The notes: generated by a model from the sequence alone, not told the origin. A DNA stretch of 64,000 nt from Hyposmocoma kahamanoa (GCF_003589595.1 NW_020653852.1:4779400-4843399); one strand, 5' to 3'. Shown: positions 1 through 11,089, numbered from the stretch's first letter. A program made the numbers and translations.

Positions 1-828
1 GGTAATATGTATTACAATATTGAATCGAGATTAGTCGATATACCAATAAAAATGGAACTCAATTAATATGCTACTCTGCGAATCCAGTGGATGTCAAATA
101 GTTCAAAATGGCTGCGCTTATGTTGCAGTTAATATTCCCACCATCCCTCCGCATAAAATTTGTAAAATAAAAAACGCATTATATTATAATGTTGCGTCAT
201 CACCGTTACTGTGGGCCAAAAGTTGTTAAAGCGAACAATATCAGTACATTGTGGTAGAAGTGGACAAGGTTTTTATTATCAGTTCTTTATGGATGCAATG
301 CAAGATGAAGAAAATGTCATACGTTAGGATATAACTAAATTTAGTCATTTTAATATTCGTTTAAAACACAATTTCAAAGAAATAATTTAAAACGTGCAAC
401 AATCCACTGAATTTAATGGAAAATACGCAGTTAAAACACGACGCATTTCGAATTCGTCTAGAATCTAGGTATCTTCAAAATTCTTCCGGTGATTTGGCAC
501 CGATAAGTGTTTCATTTACTCGTTTGATTCAATTACATACAACAAATCCTAAAATTTTATTCTTTCTGCTCTTTCGGCGCTGACAAGCGATCACTTAAAA
601 GCGTCAGTCGTTAGTACGACTTTGAAAGAAGCCGCAATATGGCCGCGTATTTTGTCAATCATTAGTTAACGATTAAGTGTGAGTTTGTACCCACGCAGTA
701 AGCAAATACCCTCGCGAAAGTATTGGGTTAAATTTTTTGCTCCTAAACTGACCAAATCTAAAAATTATCAGATTTCTCATTTTATTATGTTATTGATCAT
801 TAATTGTGATACAGCGAAAATGTTCTTA
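1..828. other. AT-rich stretch, nothing recognised
   Basis: No open reading frame with recognisable protein content, no repeat shared with the rest of the window and no tRNA-like promoter was seen. An 89-codon frame at 679-948 runs into the MITE that begins at 829 and is not credible as a gene. Confidence 0.5.
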
Positions 829-1173
829 GAGCCTAAACACACAGCGTATTTATTACGCGCAGATGACGCGCTAACGCGATTCAATGGCAGTCAGAAAACC
901 TTTGCACACGTTCATAAATTCAGTGGCGCTGTAAACGCGCGTTCGTGAAACGCGCGATGTCCGCGCTACATGGATGCGGGTGGATGAGTGGCGTGAGCAC
1001 TCGCCCTTCCACCTCTTATTTCATCAAACATACAATGAAATACATTACAGACGAGTTTCGAACGCGCGTCTCGCGCTTTGTACGCGCGTTTGAATCGATA
1101 CAAACGCAACAAGCTGCTTTTAAGGCGCGTTCGCGTCGTCTGCGCATAAATTAAACGCTGTGTACGTGGGCTC
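829..1173. mobile_element. PIF/Harbinger-like MITE with TTA target duplication
   Basis: A 345-bp non-coding element with terminal inverted repeats of about 50 bp. The left tip reads GAGCCTAAACACACAGCG and the reverse complement of the right end reads GAGCCCACGTACACAGCG; similarity continues inward through a CG-rich stretch. TTA flanks both ends (826-828 and 1174-1176). A 3-bp TWA target duplication and G-initial tips are typical of PIF/Harbinger elements, so that assignment follows from known family traits. The interior is rich in GCGCG motifs and encodes nothing convincing. A second element with related tips and the same TTA duplication is at 42398-42759. Confidence 0.75.
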
Positions 1174-1176
1174 TTA

Positions 1177-2458
1177 ATATTGCAAAATCGTTATCGGCCG
1201 TGGGACATTAGATTTTTATCTCAACAAACCTGGCATTGTGCTGGCTAACAACAGAGAGATATTGCGGTAAAAAAGGGTGGGCGGTGGCCACCTAGACCGG
1301 GTCTATACAGACAGAGAACTCGTAAAATACCAGTAAACAATCGTTTTGTTGTCAAGCTTTATTACTTGCGATTTACATTTTGCAAACACCCTATTTACGT
1401 TACCAAGCGGTAGGGCGCCTCTATGCATAGAGAAGGCAATTATCAGCCTTCGTTTACATTGTTAGAGGTTCATAAATAATTTACAACAAGATGTCGTTCG
1501 CACAATTAGGATTCAAATAGGCAGTGTTAAAGGAAATGGGTTGAGTGAGATAACTAAAGATAAACAGTTCAAGAGAGGTTAAAGCGTTGCTGTTTACCGT
1601 CGGAGAAATGAACTAAAAGTTGAATTTAATTAAAATTGACACGCCAGTGTTGCGCGATGGCATTGTTAATGGTATTGGGAAACAAATTTTGTCGTCATCA
1701 CTAACAACTGTTTTCACAAAAATTGTACTGTTTTGTAAAAAAAAGGTATACTCTTGTATACAATTTTCCTGATTGAGGATTGGCAACCAATATTCTTTCA
1801 CGTGAATTTTTACTAAAATTGTTTGTTGTCATGGATCCGTATCCATCGACAGCTGGAATTGAGTTTGGTTGAAAGTTTAATCAATTACGTAGGATATTTT
1901 CACTCATTCATGGACAGTAACAGCGTTTACCTCAAAAAACCAACTTACGGGCTTTACAGCACGCTTTGAAAGTGCTTTCTGTGTAATTGCCGCCTACTGC
2001 TTTTCCATAAAGAAGACGTATCAATAACGTACTGACAAAATTCAATGATTTACATACATTGAACATTTTATATTGAAACAATCAATTTAAGCACTAGAGC
2101 AAGAAAATTACAGGCATTTTTGGGTACAGTGCAACGGACGCTACGACCGAGGAGAGATCAAATGATGTGTCTGATCGACGGTAACTGTACCCCGTCTATC
2201 GTCGCTCTGGGTAAATCACCTTGTCTTGCTGAATCGCTTAGTCCACTAGACCTTTTTGCATATATGCGTTGGGTTACTTTCCTCGCCGAAACAGACTTTA
2301 TGCATTAGAGTGATGCCACAAGCGCGCTGCCGGCATTTCAATGTAACGCCGCTTATTTACCCTTCCCCACTTCGTCTCTTGGCCCCTTCTCCGATGCGTA
2401 GGCGTTCTGTCGCCGCGTGCCATTTCTACGCGCCGTGTGGCATGTCCTTCTGATTTAT
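1177..2458. other. No recognised feature
   Basis: Mostly unique AT-rich sequence. The stretch from about 2120 to 2450 is less AT-rich and holds two overlapping 60-odd-codon frames, but neither resembles a known protein. It could be the flank of the LTR-like block that follows. Confidence 0.4.
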
Positions 2459-2640
2459 ATGTTAGTACAACGTAGCGTCACAACATAGGCGTCACAAAGC
2501 CGACTTATATAGGACGGATCCGCGTCGAAAACAAAAGAAGTGAGAGAATAATTTGGTAATAAATGGAATACTGTAGTCTTTGGGGATCGGGGAGGAAAAA
2601 ACTACAGTAGCTAGGATGTCCGGGGCCGCACACCCGTACA
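2459..2640 (+). promoter_or_regulatory. Possible solo-LTR-like or promoter-like block
   Basis: The block begins with TGTTAGTACAACG and carries a TATA-like TTATATAGGAC near 2503-2513, then an AATAAA-type signal near 2562. An element starting TG with a TATA box followed by a polyadenylation-type signal is the layout of a retrotransposon LTR. No second LTR, primer-binding site, polypurine tract or target duplication was found, so this is only a candidate. Confidence 0.2.
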
Positions 2641-3007
2641 GAAAAGACGGCAGCCTACGATTTTCCTAACGAACCTCCTGAATTCGAATTAAAAGTGACG
2701 TGGTGAATGTTTATTATACTCCCTATAAAGATGTAAACAGCCTGCTTGATGCCCAATCTGACTTCCATAGACAATCAACAATGTAATTAAGTGCTACAAA
2801 CGTTTACAAAAGTTATAGCAATCTTGGAGTTCTATCAAATTGTACGAAAATCCGGCCCACTTTAATTATTGACTTCAGGCGATTCGCCCAAGTGTTGGGC
2901 AACTAACTAAGAATAGAAGCTTAAACGACTTAACTTGTTCGAGATACTCAGGGCAAGTACACCCAAACTGAATCAGACTAAGGTGTCGTTACACCCTATG
3001 AATATAA

Positions 3008-3407
3008 NNNNNNNNNNNNNNNNNNNNNNNNNNNNNNNNNNNNNNNNNNNNNNNNNNNNNNNNNNNNNNNNNNNNNNNNNNNNNNNNNNNNNNNNNNNNN
3101 NNNNNNNNNNNNNNNNNNNNNNNNNNNNNNNNNNNNNNNNNNNNNNNNNNNNNNNNNNNNNNNNNNNNNNNNNNNNNNNNNNNNNNNNNNNNNNNNNNNN
3201 NNNNNNNNNNNNNNNNNNNNNNNNNNNNNNNNNNNNNNNNNNNNNNNNNNNNNNNNNNNNNNNNNNNNNNNNNNNNNNNNNNNNNNNNNNNNNNNNNNNN
3301 NNNNNNNNNNNNNNNNNNNNNNNNNNNNNNNNNNNNNNNNNNNNNNNNNNNNNNNNNNNNNNNNNNNNNNNNNNNNNNNNNNNNNNNNNNNNNNNNNNNN
3401 NNNNNNN
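3008..3407. other. Assembly gap (400 N)
   Basis: An uninterrupted run of exactly 400 N. The sequence just after it (TTCGGTTTTTTTAGTACTCTG) is the 3' end of a MITE-B copy, so the unresolved sequence probably contains most of that repeat. The open frames that seem to cross the gap are artefacts. Confidence 0.98.
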
Positions 3408-3440
3408 TTCGGTTTTTTTAGTACTCTGCACTGAGGTTAT
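3408..3440 (+). mobile_element. MITE-B 3' end abutting the gap
   Basis: TTCGGTTTTTTTAGTACTCTG is followed by CACTGAGGTTAT, matching the right ends of the longer copies at 6789-7214 and 20661-21114. The rest of the element is lost in the N run. Confidence 0.6.
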
Positions 3441-3447
3441 TTGGGTT

Positions 3448-3515
3448 TAAAATCGCTCATATTTGTTTTTTCAATCAATGGTTTGCTTGAGGAAGCAACG
3501 TTTCGAGCTCTTTAC
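3448..3515. repeat. Fragment of the foldback family seen at 56.6 kb
   Basis: AAAATCGCTCATATTTG, TTTTTTCAATCAA and CAACGTTTCGAG, in this order, correspond to one arm of the 64-bp-arm hairpin at 56557-56715. Only one arm is recognisable here. Confidence 0.5.
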
Positions 3516-3705
3516 GACTGACTGTATTAGCTTGATACTGTTTCGGATTTTTTTTTACAAGTTAAATTTAAATTCTCTTCCGTTTCTTTCTTTCTGAATT
3601 TGTCACTGCATCCGTATCTATTTAAAATTTAAAACCCCCGATATAAAACAGCGTACTCCATAAATAAAGTCACCATGTACAAGCCAATAACACACTGATA
3701 AAACT

Positions 3706-3785
3706 ATAGGCACATGGGACTTGTCCACTTTATGCCTTAAGGTGACGGGCGCAATGGCAGCGCCCCTCAAATCTTAGCGATTTAT
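3706..3785 (+). repeat. SINE-M, internal fragment
   Basis: A short piece of the abundant SINE described at 5021-5294. It covers the segment from CACATGGGACTTGTC through the GTGACGGGCGCAATGGCAG core to the TTAGCGATTTA stretch. The head and A-tail are missing. Confidence 0.65.
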
Positions 3786-4074
3786 AGATTCTACTGTAAG
3801 TTGTTTAGGATTTGGGTAGTCCGCAGACGGTCCTGGTTGCAGCGTCAGATCATGGTTACCATATTATTGTAATATGATCGGATTTCCATAGTAAACCAAA
3901 TTTCAAGTCGGCAGGACTTTTGGGAGTAAAATAAAATAAAGTTTATTTTATTTTCACTTCGGGACGCATACGTACGTCACTCACTCTGCTAGGGCCCATT
4001 GAAAACCAGCGTCACAGCCTAGTCTTGGTTGTGACTTTAGCTGAATGGGCAAAATACGCCACAGTCGTACACAT

Positions 4075-4228
4075 GCCAGTATACTACATAGACAACCACA
4101 AATTACACCCGAACTCATGGCAGAAATAAATGTAGGCCATACAAATATTTCTCCCGGTCCGGCAATCAAACCTGGGACCTCTGCATGGCAGTCCGGCATG
4201 GTAACCCTTCGGCCACGGAGGCATAGTA
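4075..4228 (-). repeat. SINE-1, tRNA-headed, partial
   Basis: Read on the minus strand it starts with a tRNA-like head (GCCTCCGTGGCCGAAGGG). A GGTTTGATTGCC segment stands where the pol III B box would be, and the family body CGGGAGAAATATTTGTATGG follows. The A-box/B-box arrangement marks a tRNA-derived SINE. The 3' part after the CCACAAATTACACC segment is missing. The GGTTCGNNTCC consensus is mutated, so it is a degenerate copy. Confidence 0.75.
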
Positions 4229-4378
4229 TTACGTAACTTGTTGTTTAAATGTTGTTACGCTGTTTTTTGAGTTATTTCTGTTGTCATTTATATTGGTCTT
4301 TTTTTGTGTCTTTTTATATGGTGGCATTGCAATGAATGGTGTCTATTCTATTGTTAATCAAATATTAATTAACCCATC

Positions 4379-4700
4379 GAGTATACAACCAGAAATAGAC
4401 ACGAAATGTCATTTAATTTGGTTGAAAACTATCCTGCCATATCATTACTGTGACAACTGCGCGAATTCGAAACAAAATTACATATTCAATATTTAACCAC
4501 CGAATGGAACAGCCCTCATTATTAAAGATGTTATCTTTATTACACAGGTCAGTTGTTGGTGCTGTACTATTTCAGTTTTCTAATTTGTGATTTCAGAGTA
4601 AACGAGTGTTGATATTTAAAAGTGATATAAGGCCCATTCGCCTAATGACTTGCCAGGGATAGATGGCCCATATTTCGTCTCTATTTTTGGTTATATACTC
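4379..4700. mobile_element. MITE-A, internally deleted copy
   Basis: Bounded by GAGTATACAACCAGAAATAG at the left and the inverted GGTTATATACTC at the right, with similarity extending about 28 bp into each end. Compared with the 520-bp copy at 8620-9139 it lacks about 200 bp of the left-centre. It has no coding capacity. No clear target duplication could be read, so the superfamily is open. Confidence 0.75.
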
Positions 4701-5020
4701 AACGCTTATACACTAACCGGTAAAAGATCTAATGATTTGTAAACAACTCCCGATTAAAATAAGTTCAGTTCGAAATCAGTTCAAACAAATGGGATCTACT
4801 ATGCCACAGACGTATAGACAGATATAGCTACACAGACAATGGCTTCAAACTTTTAATATAATTTATTGGGGGTAAAAAACAATTAAGCCACGCGCGAAAA
4901 GACACTCAAACTAAAGACAACGATAGATAAACTTATCGATAAATTTATTTCGATATAACGTAATCTTAACCAATAGAAGGAAAACAAATGTAAATAAAGC
5001 TATTATGGCATCTGTAGCTG

Positions 5021-5294
5021 TAGAGCTCCTAGTGAAAGAGGTCGTCCAGGGAAGTACTATTACCTATTTCTGCCGCCAAGCAGTAATGTTAGCATGACTG
5101 CGTTCCAGTTTTAAAGGGTAAGGGTGCTGGCGAAATTACCGGCACATGAGAATTGTCAACTTACGTCTCAGGGTGACGGGCGCAGTGGCAGTGCCCCTAA
5201 GATCTTTGCGATTGACTGCAACTGTTATGGACAGGCGATCGTTTACTACTAGGCGCACAACTTGTTCGTCCCGTCACTTGATATTATAAAAAAA
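5021..5294 (+). repeat. SINE-M, near-complete copy
   Basis: Reference copy for the most abundant repeat of the window. In sense orientation it opens with TAGAGCTCCTNGTGAAAGAG. A CTATTTCTGCCGCCAAGCAG box follows, then a small palindromic AGTAATGTTAGCATNACT, the core GTGACGGGCGCAGTGGCAGT, a CTTACCACCAGGCG-type segment, and finally GTCACTTGATATTAT before a run of A. The A-tail and lack of coding capacity indicate a SINE. The body and tail resemble Metulj-type lepidopteran SINEs as I know them, which is an inference. About two dozen whole or partial copies lie in this window in both orientations. Confidence 0.8.
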
Positions 5295-5684
5295 GTATTA
5301 AAATAAGCACCTATAGAAGAAGAGAAGAGAGCACATGTAGAAGAGAATCTATTTTATACAATCTTCATCGTAAAGCTTTTAACATTTAAATATTAGAACC
5401 TAATGTGTAATAGCGATGCTTAAACTAAGTAAATGTGTACCTGTAAGCATATTTTTGTACAATTTTCTTTATATTACAACTTAAAAACAGATTTTGTATA
5501 TTTAACTATAAAATAATTAGTAGTTACAATTTAATTGTTACATAAAAATTATTATGAAATAACTTCCAACAAGCCCTCTGTTTCATTGTAAGTTTTAATC
5601 GTAAACCAGAATTTAACGGTCTTAGAAACCGACTTGTTGTAAAGAACTTGCTTAAAACTACAGTGTGTTCGACAGTAAATTTGT

Positions 5685-5815
5685 GAAGTCCGCTGGTTCG
5701 TTCCGTGTCTTAGTTGGCATAGCGTCTGGCACGGTTTGCTCGAAGACGTCGTATCCGAATCAAGCCGTATCGAAGGAATCTTTTTTAAGTATACGATCTT
5801 TGTATTAATAATTAT
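5685..5815 (+). repeat. SINE-2, tRNA-headed
   Basis: CCGTGTCTTAGTTGGCATAG resembles a tRNA A box and is followed by GACGTCGTATCCGAATC near the expected B-box position, then CGAAGGAATCTTTTTTAAG. The same head and tail recur in reverse at 17435-17625, 28730-28995 and 37400-37590. It is a pol III SINE family unrelated in head sequence to SINE-1. Confidence 0.65.
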
Positions 5816-5924
5816 AACAGACTAGTGGAGCAATTTCAGAAGAAATTATTGTTTTATTTTCATATATTTGTGAAGAAAATAAATAAAATTTATTATTGTT
5901 ACTATACCATTTTCTAGAATCTAC

Positions 5925-6085
5925 GATTGATCGCTATTACGTGTTGACAGGGCTCTCAAAGGCTGACAACGCATAGGCAGCTCATCTGATGTTGCAAATG
6001 TCCATGGGCGACAATGACCACCTCCTATCAAGTGGCTCGTCTGCTCATTTGCCTCCATCTTTACATAAAAAATAAAAATTCTTCT
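5925..6085 (+). repeat. SINE tail of lepidopteran type
   Basis: It reads GGCTGACAACGCATAGGCAG, then GTCCATGGGCGACAATGACC, then CTCGTCTGCTCATTTGCCTCC, and ends in an A-rich tail. This order is familiar from lepidopteran tRNA-derived SINEs. The head was not identified, so this is a 5'-truncated or diverged copy. Confidence 0.55.
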
Positions 6086-6594
6086 ATCCTATTCTACTCC
6101 ACACTATGCCCATTTGATATAAGTTCCCAGAAAACTTTACGTCAGAATCATATGAACGTAAAAATCCCTGGAATGCGGTAAGTGCAGATTTGTGAAGTTT
6201 CTGCAGTAGTTTCTGAAAAGTGATTTATTCTAATGGAACTTATAAAACCTGCAGCATGGTGGCGCGTTGCAGTGAATCATGTTTGACATTTCATATACAA
6301 CCAAAGCCGTTAACTTGCGGGTAATTTTATGCATGTGGTGGTCTTCCATTAAGAAGGCCACGTTAAATAATTTCAAAAGTCAGCCTTTGGTGATGATGAT
6401 TTCATGCAAAGTTTTTCTTTCCTAACTCGTGACCTTTTCATATGGAATTCCTATTAATAACAGAAATATATAACTAACACGAGTCTAATTATTATGGACT
6501 GTGTTGTCTGAACTATAAAAACAATAATCGTGTGCCAGACAACCACTTAAATTGCCTGGTTTCAAAGTAAACTCAAATGCAAACCAGAGTAACG

Positions 6595-6722
6595 AAATTC
6601 ACTCCAGGGCATTACCCGGGACGAATTTAGACAAATTCATTCCTCAAATTGGTTCTACCGGGAATCGAACCCGCGACCTCCGCATCCAGCGCACACAGTG
6701 CAAACCGTTGGGCAACTAAGAT
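6595..6722 (-). repeat. SINE with perfect B box
   Basis: On the minus strand a good pol III B box, GGTTCGATTCC, sits about 40 bases after a tRNA-like TTAGTTGCCCAACGG head. CGGTAGAACCAATTTGAGG and further non-tRNA body follow. No cloverleaf can be completed, so it is a SINE and not a tRNA gene. Confidence 0.6.
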
Positions 6723-6788
6723 GGTTAGCAAATGAATTAATTTGGATTTATTAATAGGAAGCCCGTGTTGAGGTTCCGCATTGTGTAT

Positions 6789-7214
6789 TTTTAACCGACT
6801 TCAAAAAAAGGAGGAGGTTCTCAATTCGACTGAATGTTTTTTTTGTATGTATGTTAAGCGACAATTCCGGTATTTGTGAACCGATTTTCATGATTCTTTT
6901 TTTGTTGGAAAGAGGGTAAATTTTGAAGAAAATCATCCACCTCTAAGGGTCACGCATGAACATTCATTTTTATAAATAGCGCCGAAATGTTACTTAAGGA
7001 GCAATTATTTTAATGGTTGGTTTTGCTATTCTCCAATTCAAGGCGTTTTTCTCTCTCAATATACTTTGAGTAGTGAGAACCGATTTTTATTATTTCCCGT
7101 TTCAAGTCCTGTATATGCGAAGTAGGGGATATTTCAATAAAACTTGGCAAATAGATGCAATTCCACGTACTTTTGAGGTTGGTTTTTTTAGTACTCTGTA
7201 CTGAGATTATAAGA
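6789..7214 (+). mobile_element. MITE-B, full copy
   Basis: The element starts TTAACCGACTTCAAAAAAAG and ends with TTTTGAGGTTGGTTTTTTTA, whose reverse complement gives short inverted ends (AACCGACTTCAAAA against AACCAACCTCAAAA). TAGTACTCTGTACTGAG follows in every copy. It is about 400 bp long and does not code. Other copies are at 3408-3440 (end only), 20661-21114, 35345-35530 and 41775-42022. The family is recognisable as widespread in Lepidoptera, but I cannot name the superfamily. Confidence 0.7.
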
Positions 7215-7879
7215 GTACTGTTTTGAGTTTTTGCTACATTGTAATAAGCACAAGTTAAGTCTACCTCAGCTCGAATGCAAAATTTTCCCGTACAAATACG
7301 GTTCATTTACTTTTTTTTTGCTTGGATCAAGCGGCAGGGGAGGGCCACTTTCTTTCAGAATTTATTTTATTTACAAACGAAATTAAAACCATTTGAAAAA
7401 TGTATATTACGTGTTCTGTTTAGTTCAATAATTGATAAAAAAAACATTAGTAGTGTAACATTTCGAGGTAGGTAAGTTTTTTTGTATCGTGAAAACACCG
7501 TATAGTAATCAGTGTATAACCTCAATTTTACTATATAATTTTTCCAAAGTGATTCATTCAACACTTTCACTGTTATCTGGAACTAAATCCATTTGAGGCT
7601 GTATAGACTCTTAGGCAGGAAACTTACATAACTGTTGGAGCTGTATTTGACCATTAAACATTCGTCGGAGAGATAAAGTGTTCATGTCGCCACAAAAACG
7701 ATTTTAAAAGAAATGGAATACTTCGTTACGAGTCTACAATAATCCGTAATAATTGTAGTTAAGCAAGGGAAATGTTTTTTTAAACGAACAGTGCTCGCTT
7801 TTTGAAATATAAATTACTTTGGCGTAATTTTATGTTTAACCGAGTCCAAAGAATGGGACATTAGCTTCATTCTTTTCTT

Positions 7880-8015
7880 CATTCTTTAACTACCGCCGTA
7901 GCCGAACAGTTATCACGCTGGTCTGACACGCAGAGGTCATGGGTTCATTTCCCGGGCCGGGAGAAATATTTGTATAGCCTGCATTTATTTTCTCTGTTGA
8001 GTTTGGGTGTAATTT
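7880..8015 (+). repeat. SINE-1, tRNA-headed
   Basis: The head (GCCGTAGCCGAACAGTTATC) and B-box region (GGGTTCATTTCC) are followed by CGGGCCGGGAGAAATATTTG and GTTTGGGTGTAATTTGTGG. It has the same structure as the copy at 23501-23704 but lacks the last 70 or so bases. Confidence 0.75.
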
Positions 8016-8619
8016 GTGGGTTGGTTGGTGGGTTGGGGGTAATTTTACACAAATTTAGCAGCGCGGTTTGTATGTGCGCACACCCGCTAAGGCGCGCACA
8101 TCGCACGCGCTATTAGCCCCCTTTATACAGTCACTCTATCGCGCGTGATGAAAGCCTGCACGCGCAATCTTGCAAGATTACCTGTTTGAATATTTTTAAG
8201 CTAACGTTCTTTCGCGCGCGTTCGCTTATGTTAGTTCTTGTTACAACGAAAAGAGTGTCCGTGTAACGGCTAATAGCGCAGGATAGACCGCGTGAAACTG
8301 GCGCGGGTTGAAGTGCGCGACTGTAGAGCGCAGGCCGCGGTCTTTCCATTTTCCTTCCAAACGTCTTTGCACGCGCGTTCAATCGCGCACGACTTGACGT
8401 GTTTATTATCGTACTTACGATCGTTTAAACAACAATACTACAAATCCAGAATTGTTCAGCAATTCATTTCTTTTTCATAATCATACTCCTATAATCGAGA
8501 TGCTAATCCGCGGTGCTGATATCAATATTAACTACTGCCAAATGACCATGGTTATTTCCATATAGTAAGAGAATAATGTGTTGAATACCGTATTCGAATT
8601 ATGTTTATGAGTATGCGTC

Positions 8620-9139
8620 GAGTATATAACCAGAAATATAGACATGTCATTTAATTTGTTTGAAAATTATTCTGCTAATTCATTACGATGACAACTCCGA
8701 TTAGCCAGCCCGAATTCGAAACAATTGACGGGTGTCATCAATTGTTTCACTTTAAATCGACTAGTTTAACTTAAGCTTTGCTATAATGGAAAAAAATTGA
8801 AAAATTACGTATTTAATATTTACATATTTAATATATTACCGATGAAATGTGATTTCGTTTGTTTTGTAAGTAAATGTTTTGCTGTTTTTCCCACACTACC
8901 GAATGAACAGCCCCCATTGTTAGAGATATTATCTTTATTACAATAAATACCGAATATTTTTGGAATAAACAGAGACGTACACACAGGGCAGTTGTTTGCG
9001 CTGTACTATTTCAGCTTTCTAATTTGAGATTTCAGCGCAAACGAGAGTTGATATTTAAAAGTGATATAAGGCCCATTTGCCGGATGAGCCGCCAGGGTTG
9101 AATAGCCCTTATTTCGTCTTTATTTCTGGTTATATACTC
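8620..9139. mobile_element. MITE-A, longest uninterrupted copy
   Basis: A 520-bp element between GAGTATATAACCAGAAATA and the inverted TTTCTGGTTATATACTC. A small internal hairpin at about 8717-8748 (AACAATTGAC paired with GTCAATTGTTT-like sequence) is also present in the copy at 35580-36336. No open frame is present. This copy shows the intact order that the other copies have lost. Confidence 0.8.
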
Positions 9140-9495
9140 GATGTCTCTATGTATGTACCTCTACTCGTACAACTAAAGTAATAGTGATACAATCCAACGC
9201 TCTGGACGACACGCTAGAATAGGATCACTTGTTTTATTATGCTATGCTATATTATTTTTATTAAAAAGTTAATAAATAAACCTGTTTTGACGAATGACTT
9301 GTTGACTAAATCGAGTTGATTTCATGGTTTCTCACTAAAGATTAGACAATGTAAAAACATGAATTTAAAAAAATCACAATATTCTCTTACTGAGAAACTT
9401 AATTTAACTAATTCAAACTTAGAAAATAAACGAAGCGCACGAACATAAAACGTCAATAAGAATATATGTAGGTAGACAAAAATACAAGCGAACAT

Positions 9496-9522
9496 AATAT
9501 ATATATATATATATATATATTA
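9496..9522. repeat. (AT)n microsatellite
   Basis: About thirteen uninterrupted AT dinucleotides, followed by a looser TACATA/TACGTA-rich stretch up to about 9595. Confidence 0.95.
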
Positions 9523-9616
9523 CTTTATATACGTATACAAATACATACCTTATGTACGTACACATGTACAGACATACACATAGGTACATTATGCATATTT
9601 TTTTTAGCCTTTAAAC

Positions 9617-9901
9617 CATTGACTTACAATTATATGGACGTCGGGTCCGTGCTAAAAAGTGTCCGAACTTGTAGGGCGTTAAAGTCGTATACAGAGCGTC
9701 ATTCACGCTTTAGTCTTCATTTGTTCGACTGACAGCGAAGCAAGCAAAATTAGACAGTACCGCGATGACATTACAATTTAAATTCAACGGTTTAGCTTTT
9801 TCATATTCCTTTACATGTCACTACGTTTAAATAGGTTGACTTGGGACATTTTTTCGTGGTTTTTGTATTAGACCCGTCGTCCATTTATGTATAAGTCAAT
9901 G
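9617..9901. mobile_element. hAT-like MITE with perfect 8-bp target duplication
   Basis: A 285-bp element with ends CATTGACTTAC and GTAAGTCAATG-type inverted tips; the right end here reads TATAAGTCAATG. The 8-bp sequence CTTTAAAC occurs on both sides (9609-9616 and 9902-9909). An 8-bp duplication and CA/TG-type tips are hallmarks of hAT transposons. There is no transposase frame, so it is non-autonomous. Copies also occur at 26019-26305, 35888-36174 and 43151-43378. Confidence 0.88.
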
Positions 9902-10482
9902 CTTTAAACGCTATTTTTTGGTTGACGTTTAAAGGGATGTAGCCATCTTCACCAAGAACAATCAAGCCACTGAGTATGTGGTGGTAACGCGTCAACTTTG
10001 CCAATAGTATATAAGTATCGAATTTATACATTTTTAAATAAAAAAAATACTAAAAGCGCTTAATGACTTTTATAAAATGTTGACAGCGTCCATTTTCTAG
10101 ATAAAAACTATCGATAAAATAGTATCGACTGTTATTTATGTTGTCAAACATGTGGTTAAATATTAATAGTGGGTACAGAAGGATTATGTTGTTGATAAAA
10201 CCGTTGTATCAGGTACATTAAAGTTTAAAAAAGAACCGTAATAACGGACATGATAAGTCTGGTCCACATTTACCTGACCTCCTACGTAATAGTCAATATA
10301 GATTTCGTGATTATACGTTAAAAGGTTATTACCAGTTACAAGTTTCTTAACATGGTGTTTTAGTTTTCTTCGGATATTCAACCCGTCACCATGGATAGTG
10401 TAACTGCTTTGAAATTGAGAAAATAAACTGTCCCAATACGGTAAGCAATCAGAAAAAGCTTTGTTGACTGCGAGCAGACGAG

Positions 10483-10945
10483 GGTTTTTTTGTAATGTTA
10501 AGCGACGATGTGGCCGACGATGGGACTTGTTTGCTTAAAAAACGCCTATTCACACTAGCCTTGAATAGCCCCAAATGGTACTTTTCGGGAAACACAGATG
10601 CGGTAGAGTATTCCATTCCTTTGCCGTACGCATCAGAAAGGAGAAAGCAAAGCGCTTAGTGCGAATAGGTGGTATATCAACGACATAAGCATGGAATGTT
10701 CCGGACCTTCTAGTCGACCGAAGGAGGAACGGTGAGGGTGGAACTAAATTGAAAAGTGGCAGGCACACTTTCCGAAATGTATCCGATAGAAAACTGACAA
10801 GCAGGCTACTTTTCTGCGATGATCGAAATTTTGTAGCCTCGACTCCACGAGAGCATTGTTGTTAATAAGTCTCTGCTTTTCGCGTCACCGAGTCTAAGGC
10901 ACCTAACTGGTAATGGGCAGAGCCGTCCCAAAGGTAGCAGCAGCT
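10483..10945 (-). pseudogene. Jockey/CR1-like LINE, C-terminal ORF2 and 3' end
   Basis: On the minus strand, starting near 10945, the frames give YLWDGSAHYQLGALDSV. After frameshifts they give a segment with PPSPFLLR, IPPIRTKRF, RTAKEWNTLP and CFPKS (10550-10768). These are the conserved C-terminal landmarks of a LINE common in Lepidoptera, and the same order appears in the longer copy at 60650-62805. The 3' untranslated end runs to an A-tail (T run at about 10483-10490 on the plus strand). The copy is 5'-truncated and has at least two frame changes, so it is dead. Confidence 0.75.
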
Positions 10946-11087
10946 ACCAAATGGTTTACTATAACAAACTTTTGTTGTCATGGAACTATCAAATTATTTA
11001 CTATAACAAATTTTTGTTGTCGTGTAACTACAAAATGATGTCCTACATACATTTTTTATTGTCATGGATCTACAAAATGATATGACT
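10944..11087 (+). repeat. 42-bp tandem repeat, about 3.4 units
   Basis: Three consecutive 42-base units start CTACCAAATG, CTATCAAATT and CTACAAAATG and share the ACTATAACAAA and TTTGTTGTC cores. A partial fourth unit follows. They begin exactly where similarity to the adjacent LINE remnant stops. The period is a multiple of three, but no frame stays open through the array. Confidence 0.8.
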
Positions 11088-11089
11088 AC

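Noticed and set aside
2935..3450. Long frames on both strands near 3 kb
   Set aside because: They consist almost entirely of the 400-N gap.
6648..6722. Possible tRNA gene on the minus strand with perfect B box
   Set aside because: No acceptor stem or full cloverleaf can be formed and a non-tRNA body continues past the B box, so it is a SINE head.
10944..11087. CRISPR-like array
   Set aside because: The units are contiguous 42-bp tandem repeats without unique spacers, in an animal genome.
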